DNA of 64,000 nucleotides from Acinetobacter sp. ANC 4173 (GCF_004331255.1 NZ_SJOF01000012.1:1-64000), one strand, 5' to 3'; counted from the first letter of the stretch, positions 30,201-39,133 are shown. Notes: generated from the sequence alone by a model not told the origin. Made by a program: numbers and translations.

Positions 30201-31116
30201 TATAATGTTGCTCAAATAAGTCTGACGCATTGGGCGAAGAGTCTGCATGATACGGAAGTGTTGCCCCCCACACTTGATCGAATTCCTGTCCTTCATAACA
30301 TTCAAAAAACTCGGTAAAACCCGCGATCAAATCCATTTTCGTAAACACCACATAAACTGGTGCAAATACTTCTAATCGCTCTGTTAAGTCTTGAATACGT
30401 GCTCTTAAATTTTTGGCCAGTTTTAATGATTTCTCAGGACTCTGACTAATCAGTTCGGCAATACTAACCACCACAATTAAGCCATTCACTGGTGCTTTCG
30501 GTCGATTTTTTTTCAATAGTTTTAAAAAACCAAGCCATTCACCATGGTCCTCTGCATACACAGAATAACGACCTGCTGTATCTAATAAAACACCATCTGT
30601 GGAGAAAAACCAATCACAGTTTCGGGTTCCACTTAGCCCCGCAGACACCACTTTTTGATGGGATTCTTCAAATGGGAACTTCAAGCCAGAATTATAAATC
30701 GCCGAACTTTTACCTGCTGCTGGGTTACCAATGACCATATACCAAGGCAGTTCATATAAAGCAGCATTACCTTTTTTATCCCCTAACTTTGATTTACGAA
30801 TCAGTTGAATGGATTCTTTCATCTGCTGTTGAATCAGTCTTAATTCTTCATTATTTTGAGTTTGACTGTACTCAGATTCAGTTTCCTTACCAATTGCTTC
30901 TGCAAGTTGTTCACCTTGCTGTTCATGTTTTCGACGTTGAATCCACCAATAAACACCATAACCAATCAAACCTAAAAGATAGGCAATGCACAGCATCATA
31001 AAGATATGCCGTGGCACAACATTAAAGGAAGATATCAGAGCAACCAATAGGGAAAGTGCAATCATTGCTTTTGGATTGGTAATGTACTGCCACAAGTAGC
31101 CTAAAATTGTATACAT
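27289..31116 (-). CDS. tssM: T6SS membrane-complex protein TssM (IcmF)
   Basis: A 1275-residue inner-membrane protein and core of the T6SS membrane complex. Two N-terminal helices (about 16-31 and 38-58) are followed by a cytoplasmic GTPase-like domain with an intact Walker A GNPAAGKSS (130-138), a third helix (about 441-465, MVGLMTVAMVLGVWVWSY), then a long periplasmic part ending in a beta-rich C-terminal domain. Length is normal for IcmF. Usually its periplasmic tail contacts the lipoprotein TssJ, which is not found here. Confidence 0.96.
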   Translation of the reverse strand: MYTILGYLWQYITNPKAMIALSLLVALISSFNVVPRHIFMMLCIAYLLGLIGYGVYWWIQRRKHEQQGEQLAEAIGKETESEYSQTQNNEELRLIQQQMKESIQLIRKSKLGDKKGNAALYELPWYMVIGNPAAGKSSAIYNSGLKFPFEESHQKVVSAGLSGTRNCDWFFSTDGVLLDTAGRYSVYAEDHGEWLGFLKLLKKNRPKAPVNGLIVVVSIAELISQSPEKSLKLAKNLRARIQDLTERLEVFAPVYVVFTKMDLIAGFTEFFECYEGQEFDQVWGATLPYHADSSPNASDLFEQHYNTLFDGLKSVSTTHLSRRHAQNISPGVMTFPLEFKTLKPAVKTFIAALFEDNPYQFKPVFRGFYFTSALQEGIIESPMTEQIAQEFDLNLLHSGDSSKKPNAQNHGYFLKGLFSNVILKDKNLVKQHINPLRKRQRYLGFMVGLMTVAMVLGVWVWSYRNNQQLILDVQADLNKVQQLEKTSETDLATQLEALLILQNRLQQLDTFDQDHPFKFSFGLYQGDELGEKLQGEYLKGVRQIVLEPSQQNIEQYLQRVKSNEATLKANHVNVQIQQLAANKNQQYFEPSDTNPQDAYNALKAYIMLSNPQYMDASHLSDQVTKFWRSWLLANRGAMPQSELTQKAEQVLTYAMSLANQKQFPVLEADTQLVDQTRQVMVAVVRGMPARDRVYNEIKMRASVRFSALTVGQIVGESNKTTLMGGYALPGVFTYKAWDDYVAQAIEDAANKPTDTKDWVLNTTQSDDLTFTGSPDQIRKQLTQLYKQEYIAEWKKFLNAVHYAKGTDFKSDARIVEILGEPQNSPIRILIERVTKETSWDNPVVQAELAAPQTGFVAWFKRTVLRQNNEDAVKKAINQAQGPISQEFVFFYQLVRKRDDQQNQSLLDEYLNNLSQVRSKFNDLKNAGDIGPSALTVVKQTINEQTSVFNTTQKIVDEKLMVGLNATDQQVLQRLLVSPLTQAFNALLPPAQNELNKLWVMQAYQPFSQTLGQKYPFNQGATIQATSAEIAQIFGETGSIARFVKESLDPLVIRRGYMLSSKTWKDLGIGLNPQFVMNFQSYVAPANGVATGDLNQTAPAAAASQSNFQFYPLPNPQLLSYSIDIDGQRMVYENGIQQWVNFIWPNQSAIPGVRITAVDLAGQTHTIFEAPGEYGINRLIDSAQRKQQNGSFEMTWSSPKDPSLFVKLNFRLISGNSGSNVGAGRGYAGLQLVDKVVMDKAVRVVAAQVAPTQVNIKAEPQNLTSTSQVLSGVKPQ

Positions 31117-31141
31117 TGTTATCTCGTCAATTTTAATATTC

Positions 31142-32548
31142 TTAAGTATTTAATTCTGATAGTAATTCTTCAGACTGAAATATCACATGTGTGTGTGGAG
31201 CATCCAGACTGAACATAAAACTATGCATAGATTCGGGTGCTTGAAGCCCAAGAAGAAATCCGAAAATCTTAGCCAAACTTTGCGTATGTCCTAAACTGTA
31301 ATGACTATATAAGCAGTGATACGACTGTATGTTTGATGAAGCAATATGGGTTGCTATTTGTTGAGCAACTTTGATTTGAGCAATATTGTCTGGCACCACA
31401 AAAAACGGAGTTTCGTTGGCATATTGTTCTAATTTTTCAATGCCTAATTTTCTAATAAAGTTCATTACATTGGTTTCATTTTCAACCAGTTCGATCACCT
31501 TGACTTTGGATAATTCAGACACTTGTACTGATTCGGCTGCAATACAACAACTGCCAATGAACTCAGCAGGAATATATTGATCAATTGTCCATAGATGTTC
31601 ATCAATAATGTCCTGATCTATGGCTGAATCAACCACAGTGATATATGAAATTTCATCCTTTTGATGCTGAATGGCTTTAAGTAGTTCAATCCATTCCGCA
31701 TAGGCATTTTCGGTGCCCCAATAATGGTAATGCACGTTTATTTGTTGCACTAACAGCCCTAAACTCTGTAAATACTCTTCAATCAATGCATCACTCGATT
31801 GTTCATTCCAAACATGCAATAAGTAATCGGAAAGTACGACATGAATATTCAACATATTGAGGCGCGGAATATCCATAACCACTGTCTGTTCTTCTTCATC
31901 TTCCTGATAGTCGGAGCGAATCCAAGCAGGATGCATACGATATTCATAAGCAAGTTGCTGATCATAAAACATCGCTGAATTTTTTAAATGCTCTACAATA
32001 CTCAATAAGGGTGCACAATTTTCATTAAGTTCTGCCTGCATCAATGCCTGTATGCGTTGTTGAATTTCGCTTATCTCAGGGCGATCTATTTCATGGTCTA
32101 AAGACTCATCAACAGGATCAGGCATTCGGTAAGATAAAATTGGGTTACCCATCTGATTCACAAGTTTGGAATCCAATGCAGGTGCAGGCATCTCAGCCAT
32201 TTTTGCGAACACTTCTTGGTTTTGCCCCAAAGCCGATTGCAGCGAAGTTGCATAAACATTTAAACGTAGATATTCAGGATTGAGCTGATTTTGTGTGTTT
32301 TCACTTTCAGAGGATGGATGAGCTTCAATCAGTTTTGAATCTCTCTGCTTATTTTGTATAAATTGGTATAGCTTCCATATGAGATAAGGACTGAGTACTA
32401 CCAATGAAATCAAAAAAGGCAGCAACACAAAATAAAGCAATAAATCTTGTGCTGTCGGTTCAAATTTAGCATCGCGCCAGTAATAAATAATCAGCGTAGA
32501 ACTTAAAATAAAGATACTTAAAACTGTACTGAATATAATTTTAAGCAT
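31142..32548 (-). CDS. T6SS-cluster membrane protein of unknown function, 468 aa
   Basis: Two N-terminal hydrophobic helices (about 4-24 and 38-60) precede a long acidic soluble part (about 75-468). The C-terminal half has wording reminiscent of thiolase/ketosynthase folds, notably an YSHYSLGHTQSLAKIFGFLL stretch (GHT at 420-422) like the conserved S-x-x-GHT-x-x-x-A of ketosynthases, and a preceding ITVVDSAID strand. Ketosynthase catalysis is not implied. It sits between tssG (1 bp) and tssM (25 bp), so it is probably part of or near the membrane complex. A gene in this place occurs in Acinetobacter T6SS clusters; its role is unknown to me. Confidence 0.8.
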   Translation of the reverse strand: MLKIIFSTVLSIFILSSTLIIYYWRDAKFEPTAQDLLLYFVLLPFLISLVVLSPYLIWKLYQFIQNKQRDSKLIEAHPSSESENTQNQLNPEYLRLNVYATSLQSALGQNQEVFAKMAEMPAPALDSKLVNQMGNPILSYRMPDPVDESLDHEIDRPEISEIQQRIQALMQAELNENCAPLLSIVEHLKNSAMFYDQQLAYEYRMHPAWIRSDYQEDEEEQTVVMDIPRLNMLNIHVVLSDYLLHVWNEQSSDALIEEYLQSLGLLVQQINVHYHYWGTENAYAEWIELLKAIQHQKDEISYITVVDSAIDQDIIDEHLWTIDQYIPAEFIGSCCIAAESVQVSELSKVKVIELVENETNVMNFIRKLGIEKLEQYANETPFFVVPDNIAQIKVAQQIATHIASSNIQSYHCLYSHYSLGHTQSLAKIFGFLLGLQAPESMHSFMFSLDAPHTHVIFQSEELLSELNT

Positions 32549-32549
32549 T

Positions 32550-33542
32550 TTAGATCTCTCGTATTAACGCATAACAAAATTCGTTATGATCTTCTGTCAA
32601 TGTCGGCATTAAGAAGGTTCCCTGCCCCAAACCCAATGATTGATTTGTACCAATTTGAACTGCTTTTTTTTCTGTATTTTTCAAAATTAAACGAACATCG
32701 ACATGCAGTGTCGGATCACACCAACTCTTGAAAATCTTTCTAAGTTGTTCGCTTAAACCTTTCCCTGGCAAATAATCTAAATAATGTGGGTAAGTTAAAG
32801 GTCCAATTTGAACTTCAATTTTTCCATCCACCTGACGGACTTTTTCACCACAAAAAGTATTTAAACCCAAAGCATTTTTAGCCAAACCACCCAAACTGGT
32901 TTTCTGAACATCATTAAGCTCAAAGGTTTCCACAATAAATTCTTTAATTTCGATCTTTTGCTTAAACACACAATGCAACATCGTTTTCAAGGCATGGACA
33001 TTATTATTCTGTCCTTGCATTAATCCTGAAAACTCAGCAAAAAAATCTTCCAATTCGGAAGGCTGATGTTGCTGCCGTACAAAACCATTTAATGCATGTA
33101 AAATTGTTAAATAGTGATTATTCTGATCAATTTCGTAACGAACAGGTAAGTTATATACCAGACTGGAATCGACAAACTGAGCAGTCAACTTATGATTAAA
33201 AAGTCCAATAAACTTCTGTACTTCATCACGTTGCTTGCGCGGTGATAACTTAATTTTCTGCGTATAGCTATAGGGTAATGCCCCTTGTATCCCGAGCAAT
33301 CCCACCATCAAGTTTTTGAGTTCAATTTTATCTTCTGCTAAATTTAAGGACTCAATCTCTGAAATAGGAAAGTTGAGCTGAATTGAACTCTCAAAACTAA
33401 AACGATCAGCCCAATGTTGAACTTGATTAAAAATCGGATCATGCCGTAACAGCCGAGTCGTTTGGACAAACTCATAAGCCGTGGGTGTATGAAACAGACC
33501 ATCAATTACAGAAGCTTCTTGCCACCAACGTTCTGAACGCAT
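32550..33542 (-). CDS. tssG: T6SS baseplate protein TssG
   Basis: A 330-residue TssG. It shows the family features FQTTRLLRHDP-like start (YEFVQTTRLLRHDP at about 24-37), the LMVGLLGIQGALPYSYTQ segment (about 79-96) and LPGKGLSEQLRKIF near the C-terminus. With TssF, TssE and TssK it builds baseplate wedges. Its first 37 bp overlap the end of tssF, indicating translational coupling. Confidence 0.93.
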   Translation of the reverse strand: MRSERWWQEASVIDGLFHTPTAYEFVQTTRLLRHDPIFNQVQHWADRFSFESSIQLNFPISEIESLNLAEDKIELKNLMVGLLGIQGALPYSYTQKIKLSPRKQRDEVQKFIGLFNHKLTAQFVDSSLVYNLPVRYEIDQNNHYLTILHALNGFVRQQHQPSELEDFFAEFSGLMQGQNNNVHALKTMLHCVFKQKIEIKEFIVETFELNDVQKTSLGGLAKNALGLNTFCGEKVRQVDGKIEVQIGPLTYPHYLDYLPGKGLSEQLRKIFKSWCDPTLHVDVRLILKNTEKKAVQIGTNQSLGLGQGTFLMPTLTEDHNEFCYALIREI

Positions 33543-35314
33543 TGGTATAACTCCTGTTCTGATTGATGATCAAAAATAGTCAAATCAACAAAACTATTCA
33601 TTTGTACTTTTAAGTTGAATACATAGCTCAATAACTGGCTAAAAATATATAAACTATGCCCCCGAAAAACTTCCGCTTTGATTGATACTTTGACTTTTAT
33701 ACCGCGGACAAAAGCTGGGAATGGCTTGATATTCATCATTTTGTGCATTGATTCAAATTCAATGCCCTGAATGGCATCAATCAATAGATGATTTTCTTTG
33801 GCATTTGATAAATTATATAAAACCAGTAATTCTTGAATATGAGGTACTGCATTTTCTTGCATTAATGTCATCAAATTCAAAGACAAGTGTGAAATCAGTC
33901 GCCACTGCTCTTCTTTATTTCCATTAAAGACATAACATGGGGTAGGTCGTTTTAAGACCTGTGCACGCCGAACCAAGCCTGTACCATTCATATTTAAAGT
34001 ATGCTGACTCAAACTCATGCTCTCGTAAGGCAAATTACCATTCGAGCACAGTAAGTTTATACTAATAAAATCAGACTTGATTTCATGAGGATTCAAATGC
34101 CGAGAGATAATGGAATAACCCAATTCAATGTTTTTATGTTGATACTGTTTTTGACTCAATGCATAAAAATATCGTGCATCCTCTTTATGCGTATGACTCA
34201 TGGCAAAAAATGGTGTGATCGGGTAAGTCACAGCATCCTGTTCATGTTTTTCTCTCATCATTTGCATATTAAGAATTGAATAAACACGATAAAATTCAGG
34301 GTGATGCGCATCCGTTAAAATTGGATATTCTAATTTTTTATGATCAATCTTCTGTGGCTCAGCCTTTTTCTCAAATAGATTAACGGCAGGGCTACTAAAT
34401 AACTTGAAATTTGCAATATTCAAAGCTGAATAATTATGAACAATTGCAGGGTCAGTCAAATTGAGTTTTAAATGCACATGTAATTCAAATTGGCTATTTC
34501 GCTGTGTAAATTTTTTTAGCCCCTTTAAATTCAATTTAAGATAGTTGAATTTTTCTGAAAAGCAAAAATACTCCATTAAAAGCCGATAAGCATGATGAGT
34601 ATGCTGATCAAGAGGCAATAGGCTTTCATTTTCAGCAAAGCCCATCACTTCAAATGGATTCTCAATTGCCAAAGTATGCTGACCTGATTTCAAGCTAAAA
34701 CTGGTTTCAGATTTAAAAACTGCATCTAAAAACTGCAAAGGAAAATTAGAAATTGCATCTAAATATATTGGGATAACTTCATTGTCTAACCATGTTTCAG
34801 CTCCATTAAACGCTTCAAAAAAAAACACCAAAGTGGCATTTTGGTTCAAATGCAAATGCGAGCTTTGATTGGTCTGAAATTCTAGGGATTTAAGTTGTAT
34901 CGGTAATAGCCGAACAGCCAAGCTCGTTTTAAACTCACACTGTACGCCTTTTACACTTCGTGATTTCAGTGTAGTTTTTTCTGGAATAATTGTGACTTCT
35001 GTTAGCTTCTTTTGCTTTTCAATATCTTCAAAACTCACCACAGTACAAGCAGGAAAATGTCTTAAATATTGAGGAAACATCACCTCAAATAATGACCGTG
35101 TAAACACGTCATAACTGTCTTCTAATTTTTTATCAATTCTTGCTGCAATTAAAGAAAAAGCTTGGATCAGTCGCTCAATGTGTGGGTCATCAATTTGCTC
35201 TTGATTCAGTGATAACCGTTGCGCAATTTTAGGATACTTTTTCGAAAACTCTCTCGACTGTAGTGCAAATTCTTGCAACTGCTTTTCGTAATAAGGTAAA
35301 AGTTCTTCAATCAC
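33506..35314 (-). CDS. tssF: T6SS baseplate protein TssF
   Basis: A 602-residue TssF. The N-terminus IEELLPYYEKQLQEF ... KKYPKIAQRL, then DPHIERLIQAFSLIAARID and DSYDVFTRSLFEVMFPQYL, are characteristic. It starts with GTG at 35314, supported by AAGGAC 6-7 nt upstream and by the match of the first residues to the family; no ATG nearby would preserve them. It lies between tssE (17 bp gap) and tssG (37 bp overlap). Confidence 0.94.
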   Translation of the reverse strand: MIEELLPYYEKQLQEFALQSREFSKKYPKIAQRLSLNQEQIDDPHIERLIQAFSLIAARIDKKLEDSYDVFTRSLFEVMFPQYLRHFPACTVVSFEDIEKQKKLTEVTIIPEKTTLKSRSVKGVQCEFKTSLAVRLLPIQLKSLEFQTNQSSHLHLNQNATLVFFFEAFNGAETWLDNEVIPIYLDAISNFPLQFLDAVFKSETSFSLKSGQHTLAIENPFEVMGFAENESLLPLDQHTHHAYRLLMEYFCFSEKFNYLKLNLKGLKKFTQRNSQFELHVHLKLNLTDPAIVHNYSALNIANFKLFSSPAVNLFEKKAEPQKIDHKKLEYPILTDAHHPEFYRVYSILNMQMMREKHEQDAVTYPITPFFAMSHTHKEDARYFYALSQKQYQHKNIELGYSIISRHLNPHEIKSDFISINLLCSNGNLPYESMSLSQHTLNMNGTGLVRRAQVLKRPTPCYVFNGNKEEQWRLISHLSLNLMTLMQENAVPHIQELLVLYNLSNAKENHLLIDAIQGIEFESMHKMMNIKPFPAFVRGIKVKVSIKAEVFRGHSLYIFSQLLSYVFNLKVQMNSFVDLTIFDHQSEQELYQCVQNVGGKKLL

Positions 35315-35331
35315 AGCGTTGTCCTTGTCCC

Positions 35332-35811
35332 TTAAGATTGCGCAGAAATAACATATTGTTGCGTCGTTGGTTTTAACAACGCATCAAAAACGACAGGCTC
35401 ATATAAAGGATGAATATTTAAATAAGCCTGAATGGTTAAACACAATGCTCCCATATTGTGACCATCTAAAAGCATGTCCACTTTGACTTGTTTTAAGCGC
35501 GGTTCATGTGCAGAAATTGATTGCTCTATGGACTGACAAATTTTATCGCGATCGAGCGGGTTTGCTGTAGAAAGTCCAACAAAATCAATAATGCCAAATT
35601 GCACTATCGATTGTTTAGACAATGGATAAGCATCAATAAGATGATCTAATTTTGCCATACGGCTATTGAGTAAATCTTCAAGATCGTGAGCGACTGACTG
35701 TCTTAATTCTTGAATTGAAAGTCCTCTTATACTTTCAGTTTCAGGAAGTAAGCGATCAAACAGCGTGGACTGAAAACCGTAGGGATGTAACTGTTCTAAA
35801 CTCATGCTCAT
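35332..35811 (-). CDS. tssE: T6SS baseplate protein TssE (gp25-like)
   Basis: A 159-residue gp25-like baseplate component. It has LFDRLLPE (about 17-24), SVAHDLEDLLNSR (about 39-51), GIIDFVGLSTANP and the EPRLKQVKVDM stretch with the ER/EPR-type conserved motif of TssE that starts sheath assembly. Two ATGs lie 6 bp apart; the first is given. A hairpin in the 76-bp gap separates it from hcp. Confidence 0.92.
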   Translation of the reverse strand: MSMSLEQLHPYGFQSTLFDRLLPETESIRGLSIQELRQSVAHDLEDLLNSRMAKLDHLIDAYPLSKQSIVQFGIIDFVGLSTANPLDRDKICQSIEQSISAHEPRLKQVKVDMLLDGHNMGALCLTIQAYLNIHPLYEPVVFDALLKPTTQQYVISAQS

Positions 35812-35838
35812 TATCTAAGTCAATTTATTCTGCATTCA

Positions 35839-35869
35839 AAAATAGAGGACAACGATGGTTATCCTCTAT
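35839..35869 (-). terminator. Hairpin between hcp and tssE (partial terminator or stabiliser)
   Basis: On the minus strand ATAGAGGATAAC and GTTGTCCTCTAT pair (one mismatch) and are followed by TTTTG. It sits 19 bp after the hcp stop inside the operon, so it may stop a fraction of transcripts or protect the hcp 3' end, raising Hcp over the baseplate proteins. Confidence 0.65.
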
Positions 35870-35887
35870 GTATTGATCTGAGTTCAG

Positions 35888-36391
35888 TTATGCAGCATAA
35901 GATGCTGTGTTATTCGACAATGACCATTTCTTGGTCACTGCACCTTTCGCAGTACCATTAATATCCTGTTGATTATAGGTCCACTCAACAGCAGCATATT
36001 TCAAGCCGAAAGTTTCAGTTGGCACACCTTCTTCATTGACAATCGGCGCTACACTTGAAACGAGAACATGCTTCAATTTAATTTGAAGATATTTAATACG
36101 CTTATCGCCATTGGCACGGTAAAAATCAATTTGCACTTCATCAAAAGTGTAACCTGCTGAACATGCTTCCCATAGTTTCGGGCTAGTTGCATCAAGGTCT
36201 TTTACAAACTGCATATCTGCATGCTCAACGCGCTCAGCGGTGTGACCACCCACGCTAGATGAAGTTGCGGACTTGGGCTGACGAATATTGTGCGACCAAG
36301 AGTTTACTTCTAACCAACCCTTGTGCTCTGAGTCACGAGACTCACCATCAACTTTGTATTTACCTCGAAATTCGACGTATATATCTTTCAT
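35888..36391 (-). CDS. hcp: T6SS tube protein Hcp
   Basis: A 167-residue Hcp (TssD) that stacks as hexamers to form the inner tube and is secreted. Typical features are DIYVEFRGKYKVDGESRDSEHKGWLEVNSW-type start (shown in part), LWEACSAGYTFDEVQIDFYR (about 72-91) and the C-terminal GLKYAAVEWTYNQQD. A good AGGATAA ribosome site precedes the ATG, consistent with high expression. It lies between tssC (48 bp) and tssE. Confidence 0.96.
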   Translation of the reverse strand: MKDIYVEFRGKYKVDGESRDSEHKGWLEVNSWSHNIRQPKSATSSSVGGHTAERVEHADMQFVKDLDATSPKLWEACSAGYTFDEVQIDFYRANGDKRIKYLQIKLKHVLVSSVAPIVNEEGVPTETFGLKYAAVEWTYNQQDINGTAKGAVTKKWSLSNNTASYAA

Positions 36392-36439
36392 GAAATTATC
36401 CTATATTATAAAGTTCTTAATTATTGAGCTGTTCTTAAT

Positions 36440-37921
36440 TTAATTAGAAGACTGAGGCAACTCAGTGACGAGCCGCAAAGATACGGACAACTCGTCCAGC
36501 TGGAAATGTGGTCTTAAAAAAACCACAGACTTGTAGTGACCAGGCTCTGCTGGATTTTCTACAACTTTCACGGAAGCCTCTCTTAATGGAAATTGGGCTT
36601 TTGCCTCTTGAGAAGCTCCATCATCCAAGAGCACATATTTTGCTAACCATTCATTTAAAAAGGCTTCGACATTACCTGCTGATGCAAAACTACCCACTTT
36701 GTCACGCATCATGGCTTTTAAATAATGTGCAATGCGAGAAACTGCCATAATGTATTGAATCTGGCTCGATAATGCAGAATTTGCATTTGCAGTATCGCTG
36801 TCATATTTCTTTGGCTTTTGCGCTGATTGCGCACCAAAAAATGCGGCATAATCCGTATTCTTACAATGAACCAATGGAATAAAACCAAGGTCACTCAACT
36901 CTTTTTCGCGGCGGTCTGTAATCGCGATTTCAGTTGGACATTTAAATGCGACTTCGCCATCGTTGGTTTTAAAGGTATGTACTGGTAAACCTTCAACCAA
37001 TCCCCCTCCTTCTACACCACGAATTGCCGCACACCAACCATGCATATCAAAAGCATTGGTTAAACGTGTACCAAATGCATAAGCAGCATTCATCCATAAA
37101 TATTCATCGTGGTTTTGACCCGAAACCTCTTCTACAAAATTAAAGCCTTCGGTTTGCATGCCTTGCTTTGGATCATAGGGTAAACGCCCTAAAACACGTG
37201 GCATGGTTAATGCCACATAACGGGCGTCATCACTTTCACGGAATGAACGCCACTGCACATATTCAGCGGTTTCAAAAATTTTTGATACATCTCGTGGTCG
37301 GTCAATATCGGTAAACGATTCCAGACCTAACATATTGGCACTGGCAGCAGAGATAAACGGAGCATGAGATGCCGCAGCAACATGTGAGATTTGCTCTAAC
37401 AAATACATATCTGCTGGAGTACGATCAAATTCAAAATCACCAATTAAAGTTGCATACGGCGCTCCACCAAAGGAGCCATATTCTTCTTCATAAATTTTCT
37501 TAAATAAGGTACTTTGATCAAAATCTGTCGCACTTTGAAAATCTTTAATCAACTCTTTTTTTGTGGTGTTTAATACCCGAATTTTAATGAGCGGATTTGA
37601 AGGTGATTCTTGACAGAAGTAATATAATCCGCGCCATGTCGATTCAATTTTCTGAAACTCGGCATGATGCATAATTTGGCTTAATTGTTTAGAAATTAAA
37701 TCATCAATTTCGGCAATCCGCTTATCAATCGACATCGACATATTGTCTGAAACCGTAATCGTTCCAGCCATCACTTCTTTAGCTAATTCAGCAATGAGAC
37801 TTTTCGCACGATCATGCTCTTCATCATTTCGAGCGATGCGACTTTGTTCAACAATAGAATCAAGTAAAGTCAATTCAGCAGAGTTATCTTGTACAGCAAG
37901 TGCCGATTGCATGTTATTCAT
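36440..37921 (-). CDS. tssC: T6SS contractile sheath large subunit TssC
   Basis: A 493-residue TssC (VipB). Blocks seen include FQKIESTWRGLYYFCQESP, GDFEFDRTPADMYLLEQISHVAAASHAPF, FRESDDARYVALTMPRVLGRLPYD, WCAAIRGVEGGGLVEGLP and IAHYLKAMMRDKVGSF. With TssB it forms the contractile sheath, recycled by the ClpV ATPase encoded on the opposite operon. It overlaps tssB by 8 bp. Confidence 0.97.
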   Translation of the reverse strand: MNNMQSALAVQDNSAELTLLDSIVEQSRIARNDEEHDRAKSLIAELAKEVMAGTITVSDNMSMSIDKRIAEIDDLISKQLSQIMHHAEFQKIESTWRGLYYFCQESPSNPLIKIRVLNTTKKELIKDFQSATDFDQSTLFKKIYEEEYGSFGGAPYATLIGDFEFDRTPADMYLLEQISHVAAASHAPFISAASANMLGLESFTDIDRPRDVSKIFETAEYVQWRSFRESDDARYVALTMPRVLGRLPYDPKQGMQTEGFNFVEEVSGQNHDEYLWMNAAYAFGTRLTNAFDMHGWCAAIRGVEGGGLVEGLPVHTFKTNDGEVAFKCPTEIAITDRREKELSDLGFIPLVHCKNTDYAAFFGAQSAQKPKKYDSDTANANSALSSQIQYIMAVSRIAHYLKAMMRDKVGSFASAGNVEAFLNEWLAKYVLLDDGASQEAKAQFPLREASVKVVENPAEPGHYKSVVFLRPHFQLDELSVSLRLVTELPQSSN

Positions 37922-38423
37922 TGTCCGCTCCTACTTCTTGACTAAGCTGACGGACTTGTTCGGTATTTTTTAAAACATCATCTAACAAATCTTCTAAACG
38001 TTCACTATTCGATATTTTGTTACGCAAATCTGTTAAACGCTCACGTGCCTCAACCAATTTACGCAGTGGTTCAATTTGCTGTGCAATGTTTTCTGGTCTA
38101 AAGTCATCCATTGATTTAAAGGTTAAATCGACCCCAAAGCGCCCCCCCGTTTCTGAAAGCGTATTTGGCACCTGAAAAGTCGCGCGTGGTGAAAGCGATT
38201 CCATGACTTCATCAATATTTTCTAAATCGACGTTCACAAACTTTTTATCTTTGAGTTTGGTTTTTTCCTGCTCCGAAGCAGCAGAGAAGTCCCCTAAAAC
38301 ACCCACTACAAAAGGGAGCTCTTTAATTTCTTTCCCCTCACCCACTTCCACGTCATAAGTAAGTTGGACACGCGGGGGACGGATACGTTGCAATTTTTTT
38401 TGCACGCTTTCTCGTTTAGCCAT
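37914..38423 (-). CDS. tssB: T6SS contractile sheath small subunit TssB
   Basis: A 169-residue TssB (VipA). Family features are ESVQKKLQRIRPPRVQLTYDVE (opening), PFVVGVLGDFSA, and FGVDLTFKSMDDFRPENIAQQIEPLRKL across the middle, with a helical C-terminus. It pairs with TssC in the sheath. It is 26 bp after the asaA-like gene and overlaps tssC by 8 bp. Confidence 0.96.
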   Translation of the reverse strand: MAKRESVQKKLQRIRPPRVQLTYDVEVGEGKEIKELPFVVGVLGDFSAASEQEKTKLKDKKFVNVDLENIDEVMESLSPRATFQVPNTLSETGGRFGVDLTFKSMDDFRPENIAQQIEPLRKLVEARERLTDLRNKISNSERLEDLLDDVLKNTEQVRQLSQEVGADNE

Positions 38424-38449
38424 GATTTAAAGCCTTGTATTTTAAATTT

Positions 38450-39133
38450 TTATAAACCCGCAAAAGGGTTACTGCTGCTATTCGCATTACTATTGGTTGT
38501 ATTTACTTTAACCGTCGTTGTACTTGTCTTAGCCTTATTGGTTGTTGTCGCTGCGGATTTGGTTTTAGCCTTAGTTTTTGCAGCTGTTGTGACTTTTGCT
38601 GATTTTGCTGATTTTGTTTTCGATGATTTCGACGTTGATTGATTCTTTTCAGCCGTATTTAAGGCAGTTTCTAATAAAACTGAGGCTGGTTTTGCTGAAT
38701 CAATTGATCGAATGAGTTCATTTGCAGCAGGATAAGTAATGTCCGAGCTAAGATAGCGCATTTCTTTCTGACGCATTTGTTTTAACGCATCATTTGCAAT
38801 ATCAGTCGCCGCGAGGAACTTAACATCAGTCAAGGTATTGCCCTGTACTTTTTCAGCTTCAAGTTGCTGTACCAATGCTAAAGCTTTTTCACTTCGGCCA
38901 ATTTGCTGAAACCGTTGTGCCGCTTGAACCAAATAACCATTTTTATTATCTGCATTTTTTTTATCGCAGATTTGGCTATATGTTTTTAATAAAACAGGGT
39001 CATTTTCACCAGAAACTAAGGGATTTTTCTTGATGCAACTCCGAGAAATATCAATATCTGAATTACTCGCAAATGCACTCATAGATAAACTAGACAGCAT
39101 TAAGCCTGCCCATAAGAGAATATTTGTCTTCAA
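38450..39133 (-). CDS. asaA: Periplasmic T6SS-associated protein, AsaA-like
   Basis: A 227-residue exported protein, first gene of the leftward operon. It uses a TTG start at 39133: AGAGG lies 5 nt upstream and only this start gives a full signal peptide (1-22, cleavage after SAFA). Two cysteines (C33, C56) may pair. A helical middle (about 65-160) is followed by a Lys/Ala/Thr/Ser/Asn-rich tail (about 163-222) and a terminal NPFAGL. Position and topology match AsaA, an Acinetobacter periplasmic protein reported to act with TssM; the symbol rests on that, not on sequence comparison. Confidence 0.75.
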   Translation of the reverse strand: MKTNILLWAGLMLSSLSMSAFASNSDIDISRSCIKKNPLVSGENDPVLLKTYSQICDKKNADNKNGYLVQAAQRFQQIGRSEKALALVQQLEAEKVQGNTLTDVKFLAATDIANDALKQMRQKEMRYLSSDITYPAANELIRSIDSAKPASVLLETALNTAEKNQSTSKSSKTKSAKSAKVTTAAKTKAKTKSAATTTNKAKTSTTTVKVNTTNSNANSSSNPFAGL

